Shown here one piece after another: positions 34,801 through 48,983 of a stretch of DNA of 64,000 bases (the first letter of the stretch is position 1; the number at the start of each line of letters is the position of its first letter). The stretch is from Narthecium ossifragum (lineage: Eukaryota > Streptophyta > Magnoliopsida > Dioscoreales > Nartheciaceae): the NCBI GenBank assembly GCA_963920575.1, contig OY986963.1:3944896-4008895 (forward strand), given 5' to 3'. The notes beneath the pieces are model-generated. The model was given only the letters and a program-made list of their open reading frames with translations. It searched no databases and was not told the DNA's origin. Position numbers and translations under genes: made by a program.

Positions 34801-34827
34801 GGCGTGCAGGAGGGCCGATGGCGCCAT
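31823..34827 (-). CDS. Plastid-lipid-associated protein (PAP/fibrillin family), FBN6/PAP8-like
   Basis: Three exons on the minus strand: 34304-34827, 34142-34207 and 31823-31922, encoding 229 aa. All junctions are GT-AG and in phase (Arg split by intron 1, Trp split by intron 2). The first about 45 residues are rich in Ser, Pro, Arg and His and lack acids, as in a chloroplast transit peptide. The PAP_fibrillin domain follows: LLDLISDQDRGIKT, INELAVLGKG, the TWRMLWTTEKE core, and in exon 2 WEIPLPPFGQGW. The C terminus is FESVFMDEEIRVAKDIRGDYLVVDRAPYAW, whose end resembles the fibrillin-6 clade. Fibrillins bind lipids or isoprenoids at thylakoids and plastoglobules. The 66-bp middle exon is too short to appear as an open frame and was found by reading. 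The gene lies head to head with the CCT alpha gene. The clade assignment is less sure than the family. Confidence 0.88.
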
Positions 34828-35104
34828 GGGGGTTTATCCTGGAGACGAACAAACCAACTTAACGGTCGGATTTAAAGTTCTCTCTCCCCGCTGCGATCTC
34901 AACGGGTCGGATCTTACTTGCATGCCTATCGGGATCCGATAAGTATTTTTTCCTTGATTCTTTGGGTAACGAGTTCGATCCATCTTTAACCAAACGGGTT
35001 CAGTCTCAACAGAACCCTAACACTGAAGCAACTCATTAAACCCAAACCCCCAAAGCGGCGACCAGCCCCTCAAACTCTCCAGACCAAAACCCTCTCCTCC
35101 CCAC

Positions 35105-35146
<42 letters not shown>

Positions 35147-35206
35147 TCCACAAGAACACTACGCTCCCGAGCTAGGGCTTCTCTCCCCCTCATCCGAGGT
35201 CTGGCA
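34828..35206. promoter_or_regulatory. Shared divergent promoter region (fibrillin / CCT alpha)
   Basis: Only 379 bp separate the two opposite start codons. The region has no clear TATA box near either gene, a (CT)n run at 35109-35143 close to the CCT start, and telo-box-like AACCCTAA near 35021 plus AAACCC words. Such motifs are common in promoters of broadly expressed plant genes, in line with a compact bidirectional promoter. Confidence 0.55.
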
Positions 35207-38200
35207 ATGGCGATCTCCTCTCAGACACCCGACATCCTCGGCGACCGCCAGTCCGGGCAGGACGTCCGCACCCGAAATGGTGAGATGTCTCTCGCAAATG
35301 GGTTCGAATACGCCTGGTTTCTTGTCATGGTTCTTTATCCCTGTTTTCGTTTCATGATCCATTTGAGGGTTCGAATGCGCGTGGTTTCTTGTAAAGTAGC
35401 TTCATTTCCATGGTTCTTTATTCCTTGTTTTGTTTCGTGATCCATGTTTTCTAGTGGTGGCGTGCCAAGCGGTCGCTAATATTGTGAAGTCGTCACTTGG
35501 CCCCGTCGGCCTTGACAAGGTAGACGCCTCCCATTTGCCCATTTTGTTCTTGATTTTCTTGATTTTCTTGATTCGTATCTTTTAGGGTACGCGGATGTAT
35601 GTGTTAACGTTAATTGTGCTTCTTGATTTTCCATGAGGGTTGATACCTAACTCGACTAAGTTCTTCACTTAATACAACTATGACCAAGCGCAGGAATGAA
35701 TTTATCACCGTGAAGGCTCCTATGAATCATTCTATTGCACACGACAAGAAAGCCTATTGACTCCATATTTATTATTATTTGCACAGGTCATATTTTTTTG
35801 TGGATTTTGTTGGTCTTTAACATTTGCTCTGTACACTGCTCTTCATAGATGCTGGTTGATGATATTGGTGACGTGACGATAACGAATGATGGGGCAACGA
35901 TACTCAAGATGCTAGAAGTTGAGCATCCAGCTGCCAAGGTTGATCACAGGAATTTAATTGCTGATTTATATGCAGCACCTTGTTCTTGATGCCTATGCTT
36001 ATCCGTGTTTCAATATGCACTTTATGTAGGTTCTCGTGGAGTTAGCTGAGCTTCAAGATAAGGAAGTCGGTGATGGAACAACTTCTGTGGTTATTGTAGC
36101 TGCAGAGTTGTTGAAGGTACTGGAATTTGCGATTGTGACTATGTTCAGCAATGTATTGCTGCGTTGAACTGATGATCCCTTTTCCAGTTGCATAATGTGT
36201 GTTCTGAATAATAATATGCTTCATTTCCACTGCAGAGAGCAAATGATCTTGTGAGAAACAAGATACACCCGACATCTATAATTAGTGGGTACAGGGTAAG
36301 TTTTTTCCATTCTTCCACAAAAAATGGTATCAAGGGTGTTGCTTGTCTTTTGTAATGTGTGTTTTGTTTTCACTCTTTTGGTGGAACAGCTTGCAATGAG
36401 GGAAGCCTGCAAATATGTGGATGAAAAGCTTGCTGTGAAGGTATTTTTTTCCTAGTGACCATCGTATTATATCAGCATTCTTGGCGCTAACCATATTGAC
36501 AATTGAAGAACTTTATATTGTTTTAACGCATTCTCGTTAAGGAGCATTGTTTTGCATATGCTCAGGTTGAAAAGCTTGGAAAAGATTCTCTTGTAAACTG
36601 CGCCAAGACAAGCATGTCTTCAAAACTGATTGGTAGTGACAGTGACTTCTTTGCGACTTTGGTAAGCTTGACATGATTCTTTGAATGTTTTTGTGCAGCG
36701 ATAACATAGCAGTATCTATTCAATTTTGTTATGAAGGGATGATGCCAGTATGTGATTTTTTTTTTAATATCTAAGAATAACTTTTTGTTCATCATTCAAC
36801 ATTGGAGTACATAATTTTCATGTAAAGAAGATCTGTGAGCTAGTTGTTGAGTGACTAAAATCCCATATTCTTGGTGAAGATAATGGCTAAACGATTTTGC
36901 TGATTATATTTCGAGTCTTTTCTAATCTGGACACTGAGAATTAATTGTCTCAAATGAAAATTTATCCTGCTGGTTCTTTAAGTTTTTTTAGTTATTTTTC
37001 CTACTTGGGATATATGCGTAGTGGTTCGGTTCCCTTCTCTTTGCGGGTTTGATTTACAAACTTGGTTATTTTTTCCCTTTTAGGTGGTAGATGCAGTACA
37101 AGCAGTTAAGTCAACAAATGCGAGGGGAGAAGTTAAATATCCAATCAAGGTTAGTTCCTATGAAGTCTCCAGTTTATATCTCACTATTTCTTCCCATTTC
37201 GACATTGCACTTGTTCCTGATTTCACAATGCAAGTTCCAGAGTGTGATGACATTTGTTTATGCATGTTTGTCATCAGGCCATACATTGAAAGATATGCAT
37301 TATATTACATTTGGGTATCCTGACAGATTTTCTTTTCTTTTCTCTCAATGTTATGATGAGCTGGAATGAAGTATTTCACTTTAGTAGATCACTCTTTTCT
37401 AGTTTTAGTTGAAGCACAATTTTTCTTTTCATCATCTGCTTGGTTTTGGTTTTGATCAAGGTTTCAACTCTTGACCGAAAACTGTCTGTTTCTTCCATAA
37501 TTGATTAGAAACTTGCACGGAAACTGAATTTGGCCCTTGTTTCATTGGGCTTTGGACGAAATGGACTAGAATGTGCTAGTTCCAGTTAAAATGTTCTGGA
37601 TACTATCCAGACCAATTCATTTATGTGTTTGTATGTCTTAATCTGTCCCAAAAATTGTTTCGCCTTTCTCTCTTCCTGTCTCTTCTAGTTATAAACTCCC
37701 CCGTCATGAAAATCTTCTAACAAAACTGACTAAAGTGAGATTTTTTGGAGAGAAGTTGAAAGCGAGTAGAGAAATGACCATTTTCCACAGATTTACCATA
37801 ACCTAGCTTTGGATTCAAGGTAAAACCATCTCAAGGCTAGATCTTTAATTTTGTGTACAGTAAGCAATTATAGGATTTACAAGGTCCTTGCTCACATTTC
37901 AAAATTTCTGCAATTATAAGAATCTACTGATTTTGAAATGTGTAATTTTAAGAAACATGCAAACTTGGAAATGAAAGTTGAAAATTTCTATAAAAAAACC
38001 AAAAACTTGAATATGGTGGATATTAAAAGATAGGCAAAGTTGACTTGTGATCTTAATTTATGACTTATTTGTGAGTCATGAAACGGTGCACTATGGTTTT
38101 ATGAGTGCTACTAATGATGTGATACTCAAGTTTCATCCTTTTGCCATTATTCTCTATACTGTTTTTCTTTGACAGCATATTCTTATTTGGCTTCTGTTTA

Positions 38201-41200
38201 AGTGTTTTATCCATTTATTGTTTTTCACTTCATTGGTTGGTTTACTCTAAAAGGAATAGCCAAAACAGGACCAATGGAACCAAATCCTCAACAATTTTAT
38301 GGCACCTAAGCATATAAATGATAACCAGAATTTCTTATTGAGGGGACTTGAATCCAAGACTTCTTCACAAGAGGCTCCCATCCTTAACCAGTCTTTCTAT
38401 AGGCTGGAGCAAACTAGGCTTCTTTGGTATGGTGTCATGCTTCTCCTTGGAAGGATTGCTTTTGAGGGATTTGGGACTAACATATAGGAGTACTGGCATT
38501 TTGGAAACCCGCTTAACAAGTAGCCTACTCATTTTGGAGCGTTTTGAAATTACCATCCACTATGTTCTGTCCGTGTTTGTGTCTTCTAATTTTCACAGTG
38601 TAAACTGCTGATAAATCAGCAAACTTTACATTGCTGTTTCAGCTTGCAACGTTATATTTTCCTCCATGCTTGTTTGTTACCGTTGAACTTACTATTTTAA
38701 TACATGCCTTTCCTTTTTGCAGGGCATAAATATTCTGAAAGCACATGGAAAAAGTGCAAGAGAGAGCTTTTTGCTGAATGGCTATGCTTTAAATACTGGT
38801 CGTGCCGCTCAAGGAATGCCTACTAGAGTTGCTCCTGCAAAAATTGCTTGTCTTGACTTTAATCTTCAGAAAACGAAAATGCAAATGGGAGTTCAAGTGC
38901 TAGTTAGTGATCCCAGAGAACTTGAAAAAATCCGTCAAAGGTGACATGTCTTATTACTTCTGCATAGTAGATATTAGATGCTAGGTGCATTCTAGCTTGT
39001 GACTAACTTGAGATATTTAGACGTTGTAGGGTGTAGAGTCATGTGGTCTGGTTATCAACTTGTAATTTTTGGTATGTCTTGCTATTCAGGTTTATTTTTT
39101 GATGAGATGTGCTATTCAGTTAGTTGTACCGCAAATTTGTTGACTTCATAGCTTTGACAGTATCCTTCAGTTTATGTTATACATCGATATGCTGACCGAA
39201 TTTTTATGCCTAAAGAAGTTAGCCAGATTTTTCAATGCATTATGTGCTGTGTCATCTCTTTCAGTAAATAAAGCACTGGGTTTAGAGAATTGTATGAGCG
39301 ACTTCACTTTTGCTGCCAAAGTTAAAATGAGATATTAATGCCTACATATGTTGTCATCTTTGTAAATTTTTCCTCCTTTTATTTTTCAAAATTCTGCATT
39401 CCAATTTGTTAGCTGTTTATTTTAATTTGAATACGAAGTTAATGAAGTAAATGGAAGTTGTGAACCTCTCCTATGGGAAAATCTCTGCATCATCTGGAAG
39501 ATTACAATCCAATACTTTATGCTTATTGAACCTTCTGCTCATGCATGTGCTTATGTGTTGTCTTGCATGCTTGCTTGCATATGATGTGGCAGTTATTGCT
39601 TAATGCGTGCTTCAGCACATGCTTTGTTCACTTATGAACGAACCATTTTCTCTACTACTTCACTTATCTAATTAAATATTTCCATTTTTCTAGAGAAGCT
39701 GACATCACGAAAGAGCGAATAGAGAAGCTTCTAAAAGCGGGGGCAAATGTGGTATTAACGACAAAGGGAATTGACGATATGGCACTAAAGGTCTCTTTCT
39801 CCTTTTTCATATTATGTTCTACTGAACAACTAAGCTGTACCTTATTTTCATGCAATGGAGTATGGCCATAGTTGATTTCTTTCTGTTGCCTAACTCTATG
39901 GTCACCTAAGCACATTGAGTTTCCCAATGTGTAGCCCCGCGGCCTATGAATCATATTCTTCTCAATGATGTCATGATTTTCACATGCTTGAAATGCCTAA
40001 GTTTGTCAGTTTGTCATTACGATCTGTCACTTGTTACCTTCAAATTTTTTCATGTTCCAGATCTCAGATTGCCTTTCCAAGCTCCTCTTATAATCTCCTT
40101 GTTTGCATTGTGACCTCAGTATTTCATTGGTGCAAATTCAAGCCATTTCTTTTGGCTGTTTGATGTTGCTTTCACGTGCAAAGCTTCTTTCTCCATCTTT
40201 TTTGCAGACATGACTGGATGTGATCGTGCTAATCTGTTGTGGATATTGTGCCTTTTCTTGTCAGTTTGAACTACATTTGTCTAGGTCACATGGTGCTTTT
40301 ACTTAGATCGGTCTGGTTATTTTCAAATTTTTTGCTTAACTTCTTTCCTAAATGCCACTTCAGTACTTTGTGGAGGCTGGAGCTATTGCTGTTCGGCGTG
40401 TTCGGAAGGAGGACTTGCGACATGTTGCCAAGGCCACCGGTGCAACTGTGGTATTTGTTTTATTCTTCTTTTTTTGTTGATAATATTACCTTTCATGAAT
40501 CTGTGTAATTCAACTTTCCGTGCATTGCCCTGAGTGCAATGTTAAGGCCTTCCTCAACTATACACTATGTTTATTTGAATTTTTATCCTGGTAAATTCTG
40601 ATTTTTCTCAGTTCAAATGAAAAAATGGCTTCCAAACTACTTTAATCTTAGGAATTTTCATATGGAATCTATCAACCACGATACCATGCACTACCCAAAC
40701 GTGTCTTGGAGTGAATAATGCACCAAAAATATTGCCATTCTGATGAAAATTATAAGTTACTCCCGTCTCCTGGGGGCTTTCTCTTACCTGCAGTATAACT
40801 AGGTTCCTGTCGCGCTGCATTTATTTGCACCGCTCCATACATTTATCTTCAGCCAAATATCAACAGTATAATGTTTTACTTCAACTGCAGGTTTCCACAT
40901 TTGCTGACATGGAAGGAGAGGAAACATTTGATTCATCACTTATTGGATCTGCAGATGAAGTTGTGGAAGAACGCATTGCTGACGATGATGTTATTATGGT
41001 GAAAGGCACAAAGACTACAAGTGCGGTTAGTGCATTCAAGTTGATAGTATGGTGGACATTCTAAATTCTTTGAATGAATTTTTAGTTGTACTGTTCTTAT
41101 TTTGTATCTTCACTTTGTTTCACAGGTTTCATTGATATTAAGAGGTGCAAATGACTATATGCTTGATGAGATGGATCGGTCTTTGCATGATGCATTGTGC

Positions 41201-43929
41201 ATAGTAAAGAGAACTCTGGAATCCAACACGGTAACTCTTATTAGCTGATCAGAGGACTTGTCCGTGATGTTTTTGATTTAGAGTGTCACTTGTTAGTATT
41301 TTGGATCTTGAATTTATGTGTTTCGAGTCCTAGTTAATAGAGGTTATAGGTACAACCATTCTCGTTATCTTTAAAATTAAGCCAGCTAGACTCCTCGTGA
41401 GGCCTTTTTTTTTTGCCATGAACGTCCTGTTTCCTTTGCCATCAAAGGCTAGCTGGGCAAAGAGTTGCTAACTTGCAATAAATCTGCTGTCGATGCATGG
41501 TTGGACTTTTATTGTTTTTTTGAGGATATTTCTAACGATACTCACATGCACAGACGTACTTTACCTATGATTTATGCACAGGTATGCCTCAGTCAACCTG
41601 CCTACGAGCATAATCCACACATAATAGCACACAGCCATAGCAATGCTTGACCCTGAACCGATATTTTCGAGAGGAATGTTTTACCACTGGAATACTCAGG
41701 CTTATAGTATGAGATGCTAGTCTCTCTTCTATTGCCTCCACAAAGATGAATATGATCTCATTCAAATGCAGAAAATGTGGACATGTGTTCAATCTCTCAT
41801 GCCCCTTTTCCTCCGACAATCGCCCATATATCAGACCAGAAGTTGCACTTGGGGGTAGTAGTCTTTACCAGATTCTTTGTCAAGCTTACAGTGCTTGGGA
41901 ATTTTGAAATCCTGCTAAGTTTTGCAGTGTGCTGAACAATTTTTGAGTCCTCTATTATTTGTTGGTGAGCTGAATTGTATAAAAAGATGGTGAAACAAAG
42001 TATTTTTAACCCAATATAGGCATCGGGAAGAAACTGTTTCTTGACTTGATTTGGATGTTTGGAAAGCAACTTGGGCCAAAAATGTAATTAGATTATAACA
42101 GTTTTTGTATGAGTTATGTACAAACGATAACGGCAGTCCATACAAATTGCTTGGGCCGAGAATGCAACTTAGCTTTCTACTGATCCTGGTAAAGTTGTTA
42201 CAGAATATAGCAGTGCATTTTACTTTGAAAGGCAAAAAATGCGGGCCTATTGTCCTTGGCTTGAATGTTTGATGTCTGTGGTGTCCTGGCACAAAATTTC
42301 CTGTCACAGTGATGAGTAAATCGAAGACTACCTTAAGCACTAGATATGTTTTGGTTGCTTCTTTGATTCAACAGTATTGCTCTTCGTACTTACCTCTAAG
42401 TTTGATTCAGGTTGTTGCTGGTGGTGGTGCAGCTGAGGCTGCACTGTCTGTTTACTTGGAAAACCTTGCTACAACATTGGGATCGAGAGAACAGCTGGCA
42501 ATTGCAGAATTTGCTGAATCTCTTTTAATAATTCCTAAGGTATCTACTAGTGGCAGTCATAAGCTTTGTTGTGCTTTTTATATTGTGTCTTCGAGTTGAA
42601 CTTATAAGCTTCTTTTTTTTATTAGTTAAGCCCTTGGCTGTAATTTATAAGCAATTTGCAGGTACTTGCTGTTAATGCTGCGAAGGATGCAACAGAGCTG
42701 GTAGCAAAACTTAGGGCTTATCATCATACTGCCCAAACAAAGGCAGATAAGCAGCATTTCTCAAGGTATCATAGGTCATCAGAATCTGCTTAAGCTTTGT
42801 TAACTGCAGTAGATTGATTTATCTGGCGAGTAAGGTGCATTTTTTTTTATATCCTAGGGTGAACTGTGTATATTATGTCAACTCCATCAAGTGAATAAGG
42901 TTTTGTTATCTTCATGCCATTTTGTTTGTTTATTTATTTGCTGCTGTCTCTTGTAACTAATTGATACCAGATTTAGCTGTCAATTTTTGCCCCCAAGGAA
43001 ATCCATCTGAACATAAGTACATAATTGAACATCTCAAGTTTAAAACATAGCTACTCGGCATTTTTTTAACAACCCTCTAGTATTGAATTCTAAACAAGGA
43101 GAGGGTTGAGCTTTTCACGATTATTTTCTTTCCTGAAATGATCGAGGCACGTGTTAAAAAATGCATTATTGTTTCTCTCTGCTAGGTTTAAGAAATTCAT
43201 AATACTTGCTATTTTTATCTGGTTGTACCTTTTATTGCGAGTATACTGATCCTTCTACTATTATTCAGTATGGGCTTAGATCTTTTAAAAGGTGCAGTAC
43301 GCAACAATCTTGAGGCTGGGGTTATCGAACCTGCAATGAGCAAAGTGAAGATTATACAGGTAATTCAACACTTAAGATATAAGGATATGCTGTAGAAGTC
43401 CATATATGTACTCGGCTTAATCGAAGGACAGAATTTCCATCCAATTTATATTGCCACTCTGAAGGTGAGCGTCCTCTTGTAATTACATTTCAGGTTAGAT
43501 AGATTATGATGTAATTATAGGTAGCTGACTCATCTAATATTTCTGAGGAGAAAAACCTTTCAAGAGGTAATCTTGAATTGAGTGTAGCAATAAGGGTACG
43601 AAGTTATACTTGTTGAAAACTTTATATTGCACAACCGGGTAATATTTTCGTAGGAGTCCATTGTTATTGTGAGAGATGAAGTAATTGACCACCATAATCC
43701 TGTGTCATATGTGATTATCTTTCGATGATAGCCTGACCTACTGCATCAAAGGCTTTTATGGATTTTCATTCTCACAGTGCACTATGCCAAGCTTTTCAAT
43801 GCAAGTACTAATCTTTTAACCTCTGCCCTTTTTTGGTGCCAGTTTGCCACTGAGGCAGCTATTACTATTCTACGGATTGATGATATGATTAAGCTTGTCA
43901 AAGATGAAACACAGAATGCCGAGGACTAG
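35207..43929 (+). CDS. CCT1: T-complex protein 1 subunit alpha (CCT1, cytosolic group II chaperonin)
   Basis: One of eight subunits of the TRiC/CCT ring that folds actin, tubulin and other cytosolic proteins using ATP. Seventeen exons: 35207-35279, 35455-35519, 35849-35938, 36030-36116, 36236-36295, 36390-36440, 36566-36661, 37084-37149, 38723-38940, 39694-39790, 40364-40450, 40891-41025, 41126-41230, 42411-42539, 42662-42765, 43269-43359 and 43843-43929. The CDS is 1641 bp (546 aa), the usual subunit length. TCP-1 signatures are intact: [28 protein letters not shown] and [13 protein letters not shown] with the GDGTT nucleotide site, then [19 protein letters not shown] in the apical domain and [13 protein letters not shown] in the second half. 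The ending [17 protein letters not shown] matches plant CCT alpha. All introns are GT-AG. Nothing suggests damage. Confidence 0.96.
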
Positions 43930-45515
43930 ATCTCTAATGGAGGGATGAAATGAACCTGATTTGCGATTCGGGGTCTGCTCTGGCTTAACTATGTTATCTT
44001 CCTTGGTTTTTGGGGATTCCTTTTTGCCCTCTGATTTATGTACAATGTTTTTAGTGATGCACTCTGGAAGAAACTCGCTTGTAATCCTGATCATACTTAT
44101 AGCAATTTGATTCGCAGTAGAAGCTACAAACAAAATTTCATTCCAGACAATTTTGTTAAGTAATTAGGAATGTCATGTGGTTCTGTTGTTGTCCTTGTTC
44201 TTCAGTCTGTCTCCGAGTTGATTGTTTAGCTCATGCTGCGGATCGCTGCTAGTGGTTATATATGGGGGTTTTCAATTTTGAAATATGGTTGGTGATGGTT
44301 TCATGTATTTTCTGTTGAAAAATCCATAGGTAATCTTTGTGTGGTTTACATTATCTGTTCTATGTTCCAATGTGTCGTCGAAAGATAGGTGGCAGAGCAC
44401 TAATTTGTGTCCATGACCGGCTAGCATGTATCTGGTCTATTACTAATGCTAATCGGTCTCTCCCTCCTCCCTCGTCTCTCCAAATGTCAAAACGAGAAGC
44501 CCTAGCGCTGTTGCCCTCTTGCCGTCTTCTCTTCCATATTCGAAGCCTCGTCAACCTCTCCATGCCGTCTTGTTCTCCCTCTATGCTTCGGCCTCTCTAC
44601 GGCTTGGCACTATTATACTTGAAGCCCGTCGTCCTCTCGCTCCCTCCTTGGCACCCTTGTTCAGATCTCTCTCCATGCTCAAAGCGTCGTCGACACCCTA
44701 CCAGATGGCTCCATCTTAAAGCCATGGTGCATATGCATGATGGAGCGGGTCGAGGGCACATAGATCCTCCTATGGCATGATGCCATATGGAGCGGGTCGA
44801 GGACATAGTCACGTTTCAAAACAGGATATTGAGGCAAACACCGAGTGATTCAGGTTTTTTGGAATCAAATCTGTCGACTCGTGCTGCAAGGAATCTTAAT
44901 TCGTGGAATGTGTACCAAGAACTTCTCAGCTCCGTCATGCATACCATCTATACTATTGTAAATCGCATTTTGGAAGTGAACAATTCTAGATTAACACCAA
45001 GTGACTTAATGTTCTTTGAATCAAGTCCGTGAACTCGTACTACAATGAATCAAATTCTTGGAATGTGTTCCACGAATTTGTCACATCCATTGTACAGACT
45101 ATCCATATTCGTGTATGTTCGATATGTTCAAAGCCTAGCTGCAAGGTGAAAGAAGGCATGGGTTTGCCTTAGGCAACGATGGTGCTAGTGCTGGGGAGGA
45201 TGGCTGGAGGTCTTGGCCGGCATCAGGGATGGTGGCAACAGGGTTAGGCGAGGCCAATGGAGGAGGAAATAGATGGGACGGGGGCTGTTCTGTTGGAGGA
45301 GAAGAAGTGGAAGCTTCAGGCAAAGAGTGGGCGCTGCTTCCGGCGAAGGGAGGCGGCTAGGTAAGGGCGGCATCCAACGATCAATGGTTTTGGCTTGCGG
45401 AGGAAGATATATCGAGGGTTTTGGGTTTTGCCTTGCAGGTGGATGATCAAACCGGTTGTGATCCGTTAACCCGTTCACATAAATAATCTAAATAAATCAG
45501 TAGTACTCATGTGCT
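43930..45515. other. Spacer downstream of CCT1
   Basis: The 3' UTR is likely within 43930-44300. Open frames at 44337-44812 and 45135-45478 are low-complexity (Ser/Pro/Leu-rich) and overlap on both strands. AAGTGATTCAGG-like and GGAATCAA words recur near 44840 and 45010, suggesting an old duplication of about 150 bp. No gene supported. Confidence 0.4.
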
Positions 45516-45809
45516 GATTGGTGCACATGCCACGTGGCATGTGTCGTGGCATGTGCACTTCACATTATTGAATCGGTAGTTGTGCTACCGATTCATATAC
45601 ATGCTTATTGATAGTGGTCTACCGATAGACATGTACAACCTATCGGTACTCCACTACCGATAGGTTCGTTGTCGATTCATATACATGTCTATCGGTATTC
45701 CATTACCGATACATACCTATCGGTAGCCTACTATCGATAAGCATTAATAAATAACACTGGCCAGTGAGGCATGTGTAATACACATGCTAAGTGGTCATGT
45801 ACACCAATC
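45516..45809. mobile_element. Palindrome-rich MITE, copy C (best-preserved ends)
   Basis: A 294-bp element starting GATTGGTGCACATGCCAC and ending GTGGTCATGTACACCAATC, so the ends are imperfect inverted repeats of about 19 bp. Inside are ATCGGTAG/CTACCGAT pairs and the palindrome CACATGCCACGTGGCATGTG. No coding sequence. No clear target duplication could be fixed. Confidence 0.65.
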
Positions 45810-48547
45810 TTTTTTCACTGTGGTATAAGTTTTTTTTTGTGTTTGCTTAATTAGCTAACTAAACTTATTGCGGTGTGAGACTTTGATGTTCCTAAATTAT
45901 CTTGAAGTCTTTAAAATATTTTAAAAGCAATAAACTTATGTCTCGTTATTGGGGTACGATAAATTTCGTTGTTGAGACAGTTGACAGCAGTATATATAAA
46001 AGTTACCAGATCTGGAAACCCTCTTTAATACCATCTTCCGTTCTAGACTCTCTCAACGAACCTTTTTTACGGCTTACCTCTCGGTAAACTCTTAAACCCT
46101 GAACCCCAATTTCTGTGTCTCTTCTCTTCTCCGCTCTGATGTTAATGGCCTCGACTCCATCTAAAGTGGTGGCGATGATGTCCTCAGCTGGTCTTATCCG
46201 CCGGCGGTACGGTTTCATTTCTAGCTAGGTCAGCCACCTCTTCTTCTAAGTGCCTCTTGCGACTAGCCTATCTATATATATGTACTTTGCAGCTGTCTCC
46301 CTTAATTCTCCATATCGCTGCTACCATTGCACAGCACGGCTGCGGGTGCGAGGCTGACGTCGCGTCCGAGCTAGGAGGCCACCAGCTACCGAGTAGCCTC
46401 TCAGGGTACTGCATGCCAACCTTTAAGTATTCGCCCTCCGGTCTCTGAAGGATTGTTCCTTCCCTGCTTCTGTCATATGTCAATGATTAGTTTTGCTTCT
46501 GTGCTTGTAGCCTTGTAGGGCATGCGTTTGTATATTTGAGTGCCTCTATGAAGAAGTATTCGCCTTGTGGGCGCATATACTGATATACTCTTCTTGTTTT
46601 GCCATCTGGATTCATGTCTTGCACTGTGCTTACTACTTGTGTGGGATGCTTCACCGTGGGGGCAGGCACCTATGGCTGTCTTGGCGTCGTAATTGAGTAC
46701 CATAGGCCACCTATGGGGCTTTGTCCAAATTGTTACCCCCCCGCCGAGTCTAGCACGCAAATCTCCGTAAATCCCTGATCACTATTGACTCAAACTAATA
46801 AATTAAATACCAGCACCAGTGTAGTGTTCCTCGATCGCATGGTTGACCATGCAAGCTATGACATCGGTGCTGTTATACTCAAAAAAGTCTCCTCGCATGG
46901 ATTCTCGAACTGCCAATCCTCCCGTTGTCAACTCTTCCATGATCGTTGACTTCCATGATTTCCGGACTGAGTTTCTGATTTACAGTCAGAAGCCAGCCAT
47001 GAACTCGACCCCTTCTTCTTTATTCGTATCATGTAGTCCAAAAATATCCACGCTCATGCACTATTTTGTATGACTCTAAGAAGTGAGAACACAACCCATT
47101 CTTCCCGGCAGCACCCCCATAAATGGAAGGCTTTAATGAGAAGCAGAAGGGCTTACGCGAGCCACGTGAGGCGGTGGTCCGCCACACCGTCGGCAGGGGG
47201 GGGAATCAGCCCCACCACCACCCGCCGATTGGCCGACGCAGGACGTACGGGGTTTCAAAGAACGAAAGCGACGTCCACGTGGTTTTCTCGCATTAGCCAC
47301 TGGCTGGCTGTGAGTCTAATCCCGACAGACAACACCACCACCACCACCACTACCAGTGCCGAAAAATAATTAACCTCACCGGCGGAGGAGGAGATCGAGC
47401 TGTTAGTAGTTAAGCGGAGTGGTTTCACACTTTCACGTGGAGGGGTTGTTACTTATTTCTACGAGAGGGTGCACGAGGGCGCACGTGTTGGGTGCCTCGG
47501 GATCCCCATCGCCAGTCACGTGATTCGATGCCTTTGGGGTGAGGCATCCATCGTCAGCAACGAGCGGGCACCTCTCCTCCTCCTTCGTCCTCTTCTCATT
47601 AGGAGGGGTTCCAACGCACGTGGGGGACCCACCCACCTTGGCTCGTGCGACCTCCGGAGCCGTTGGATCCGCACCCCAGTTGGATGGATGCTCCTATATA
47701 TTAGTCTAACCATGATTAATGCTTTTAAAAGTGGTCCTCTACCGTACACAGCGGGGAGGGGACGAGTTGTACAGCTGGACTCCCCCGCTCGCCAATGATG
47801 CGAGTGGTGTGTGTGTGTGTGGCTCTCACCCAGACACTTGGGCCGGACGGAATATTCGGTACGGGGCCGACGGTCACATACGGCCGTGCTCTACCGTCTG
47901 ATCGACCCCCAACGGTGTTTAGCCACAGGTAAAAAAAGGGTCAGGAAAATAATGAAAAGTAAACGGCCCTGGTCCCCACCTTGCCCGACACAACACGTGT
48001 CTCCTTTAGCCCTCACGTCACACCACAGCAGTCCTGCATCCTAGCGTATCATACTTCTCCACGTCAGCAAACATGCACAGCTCGGAGCCAGGTGTCAGTC
48101 ACACTGGTTAAAGAAAGGTTATCAAGGATAAAGTAATTACTCATGACAACCAATCAATCAGCTTGCAGGTTTTGCATGGTTTGTATAATGAACCTGAGAG
48201 ATGGGAGTGGACTCCGTGGAGTGAAGAGTTAAAGGTGGTGGGGTTGTGACTTGTGAACGCATTTCTCGTGAAGAGTGAACTGTAAGTCTCTGAATCTGTA
48301 ACCATGTTTCCCAACTCACGAGCCATGAGGAAATGGAAGCAGCCATATACTACGCATAAAAATCTAATAAGGAGTTAACGTGATACATATCGTCGGAAGT
48401 CACATGCAGTGTTATTATTTTAAAAAGGGGGGGGGGAGGGGACATATGGGAAGAGGAAAGGGAAAGGAACTGGGGAAGTAGTTGTTGTAAGAGACTAATA
48501 AGAGCAGCAGCAGTAGTAAAGTAAATTAAGGAGCATATAATGAAGAG

Positions 48548-48584
<37 letters not shown>

Positions 48585-48983
48585 ATAATGGAGGGGCATG
48601 GGGACGGAGATGGAAGCAGTGCATTGGTCACGTTGCTGCTGTCTTGCACTAGTGGTTTTACTTTCACTCCCTCATTTCAACACTTTTTTGAGGTAGACGA
48701 AATAATACAGCTAATGAAAATAATAATAATAATGTCAAACTATATATGATGATGATGATGATGATGATATAAAGAGATAGAGATAGAGAGCTGGGCGGCA
48801 TCACTTCTTAAGCTAGCTCTCACTCAGTGCTGGAGAGTAGAGAGTACCGGTAGTCCTCTCACACTCCATCTCTCTCCTCTCTCTTCTCTCTTCTCTCTCT
48901 CTCTCCTCTCCGCAGAGGAAGGAAGGGTTGAAGGATAGCCCAAGAGATATATATATATCTCCATTTCTCTCATATATAGGGCA
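45810..48983. other. Region upstream of the GATA gene
   Basis: No gene is supported over about 3 kb. Frames at 46003-47800 overlap on both strands without a domain. A short frame at 46139-46228 (MLMASTPSKVV, ending FISS) could be a stray start but has no support. Nearer the gene are (GA)n at 48556-48581, (ATG)n at 48746-48766, a TATA-like ATATAAAGAG at 48767-48776 and a CT-rich leader at 48866-48910, a plausible promoter and 5' UTR for the GATA factor. Confidence 0.45.
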
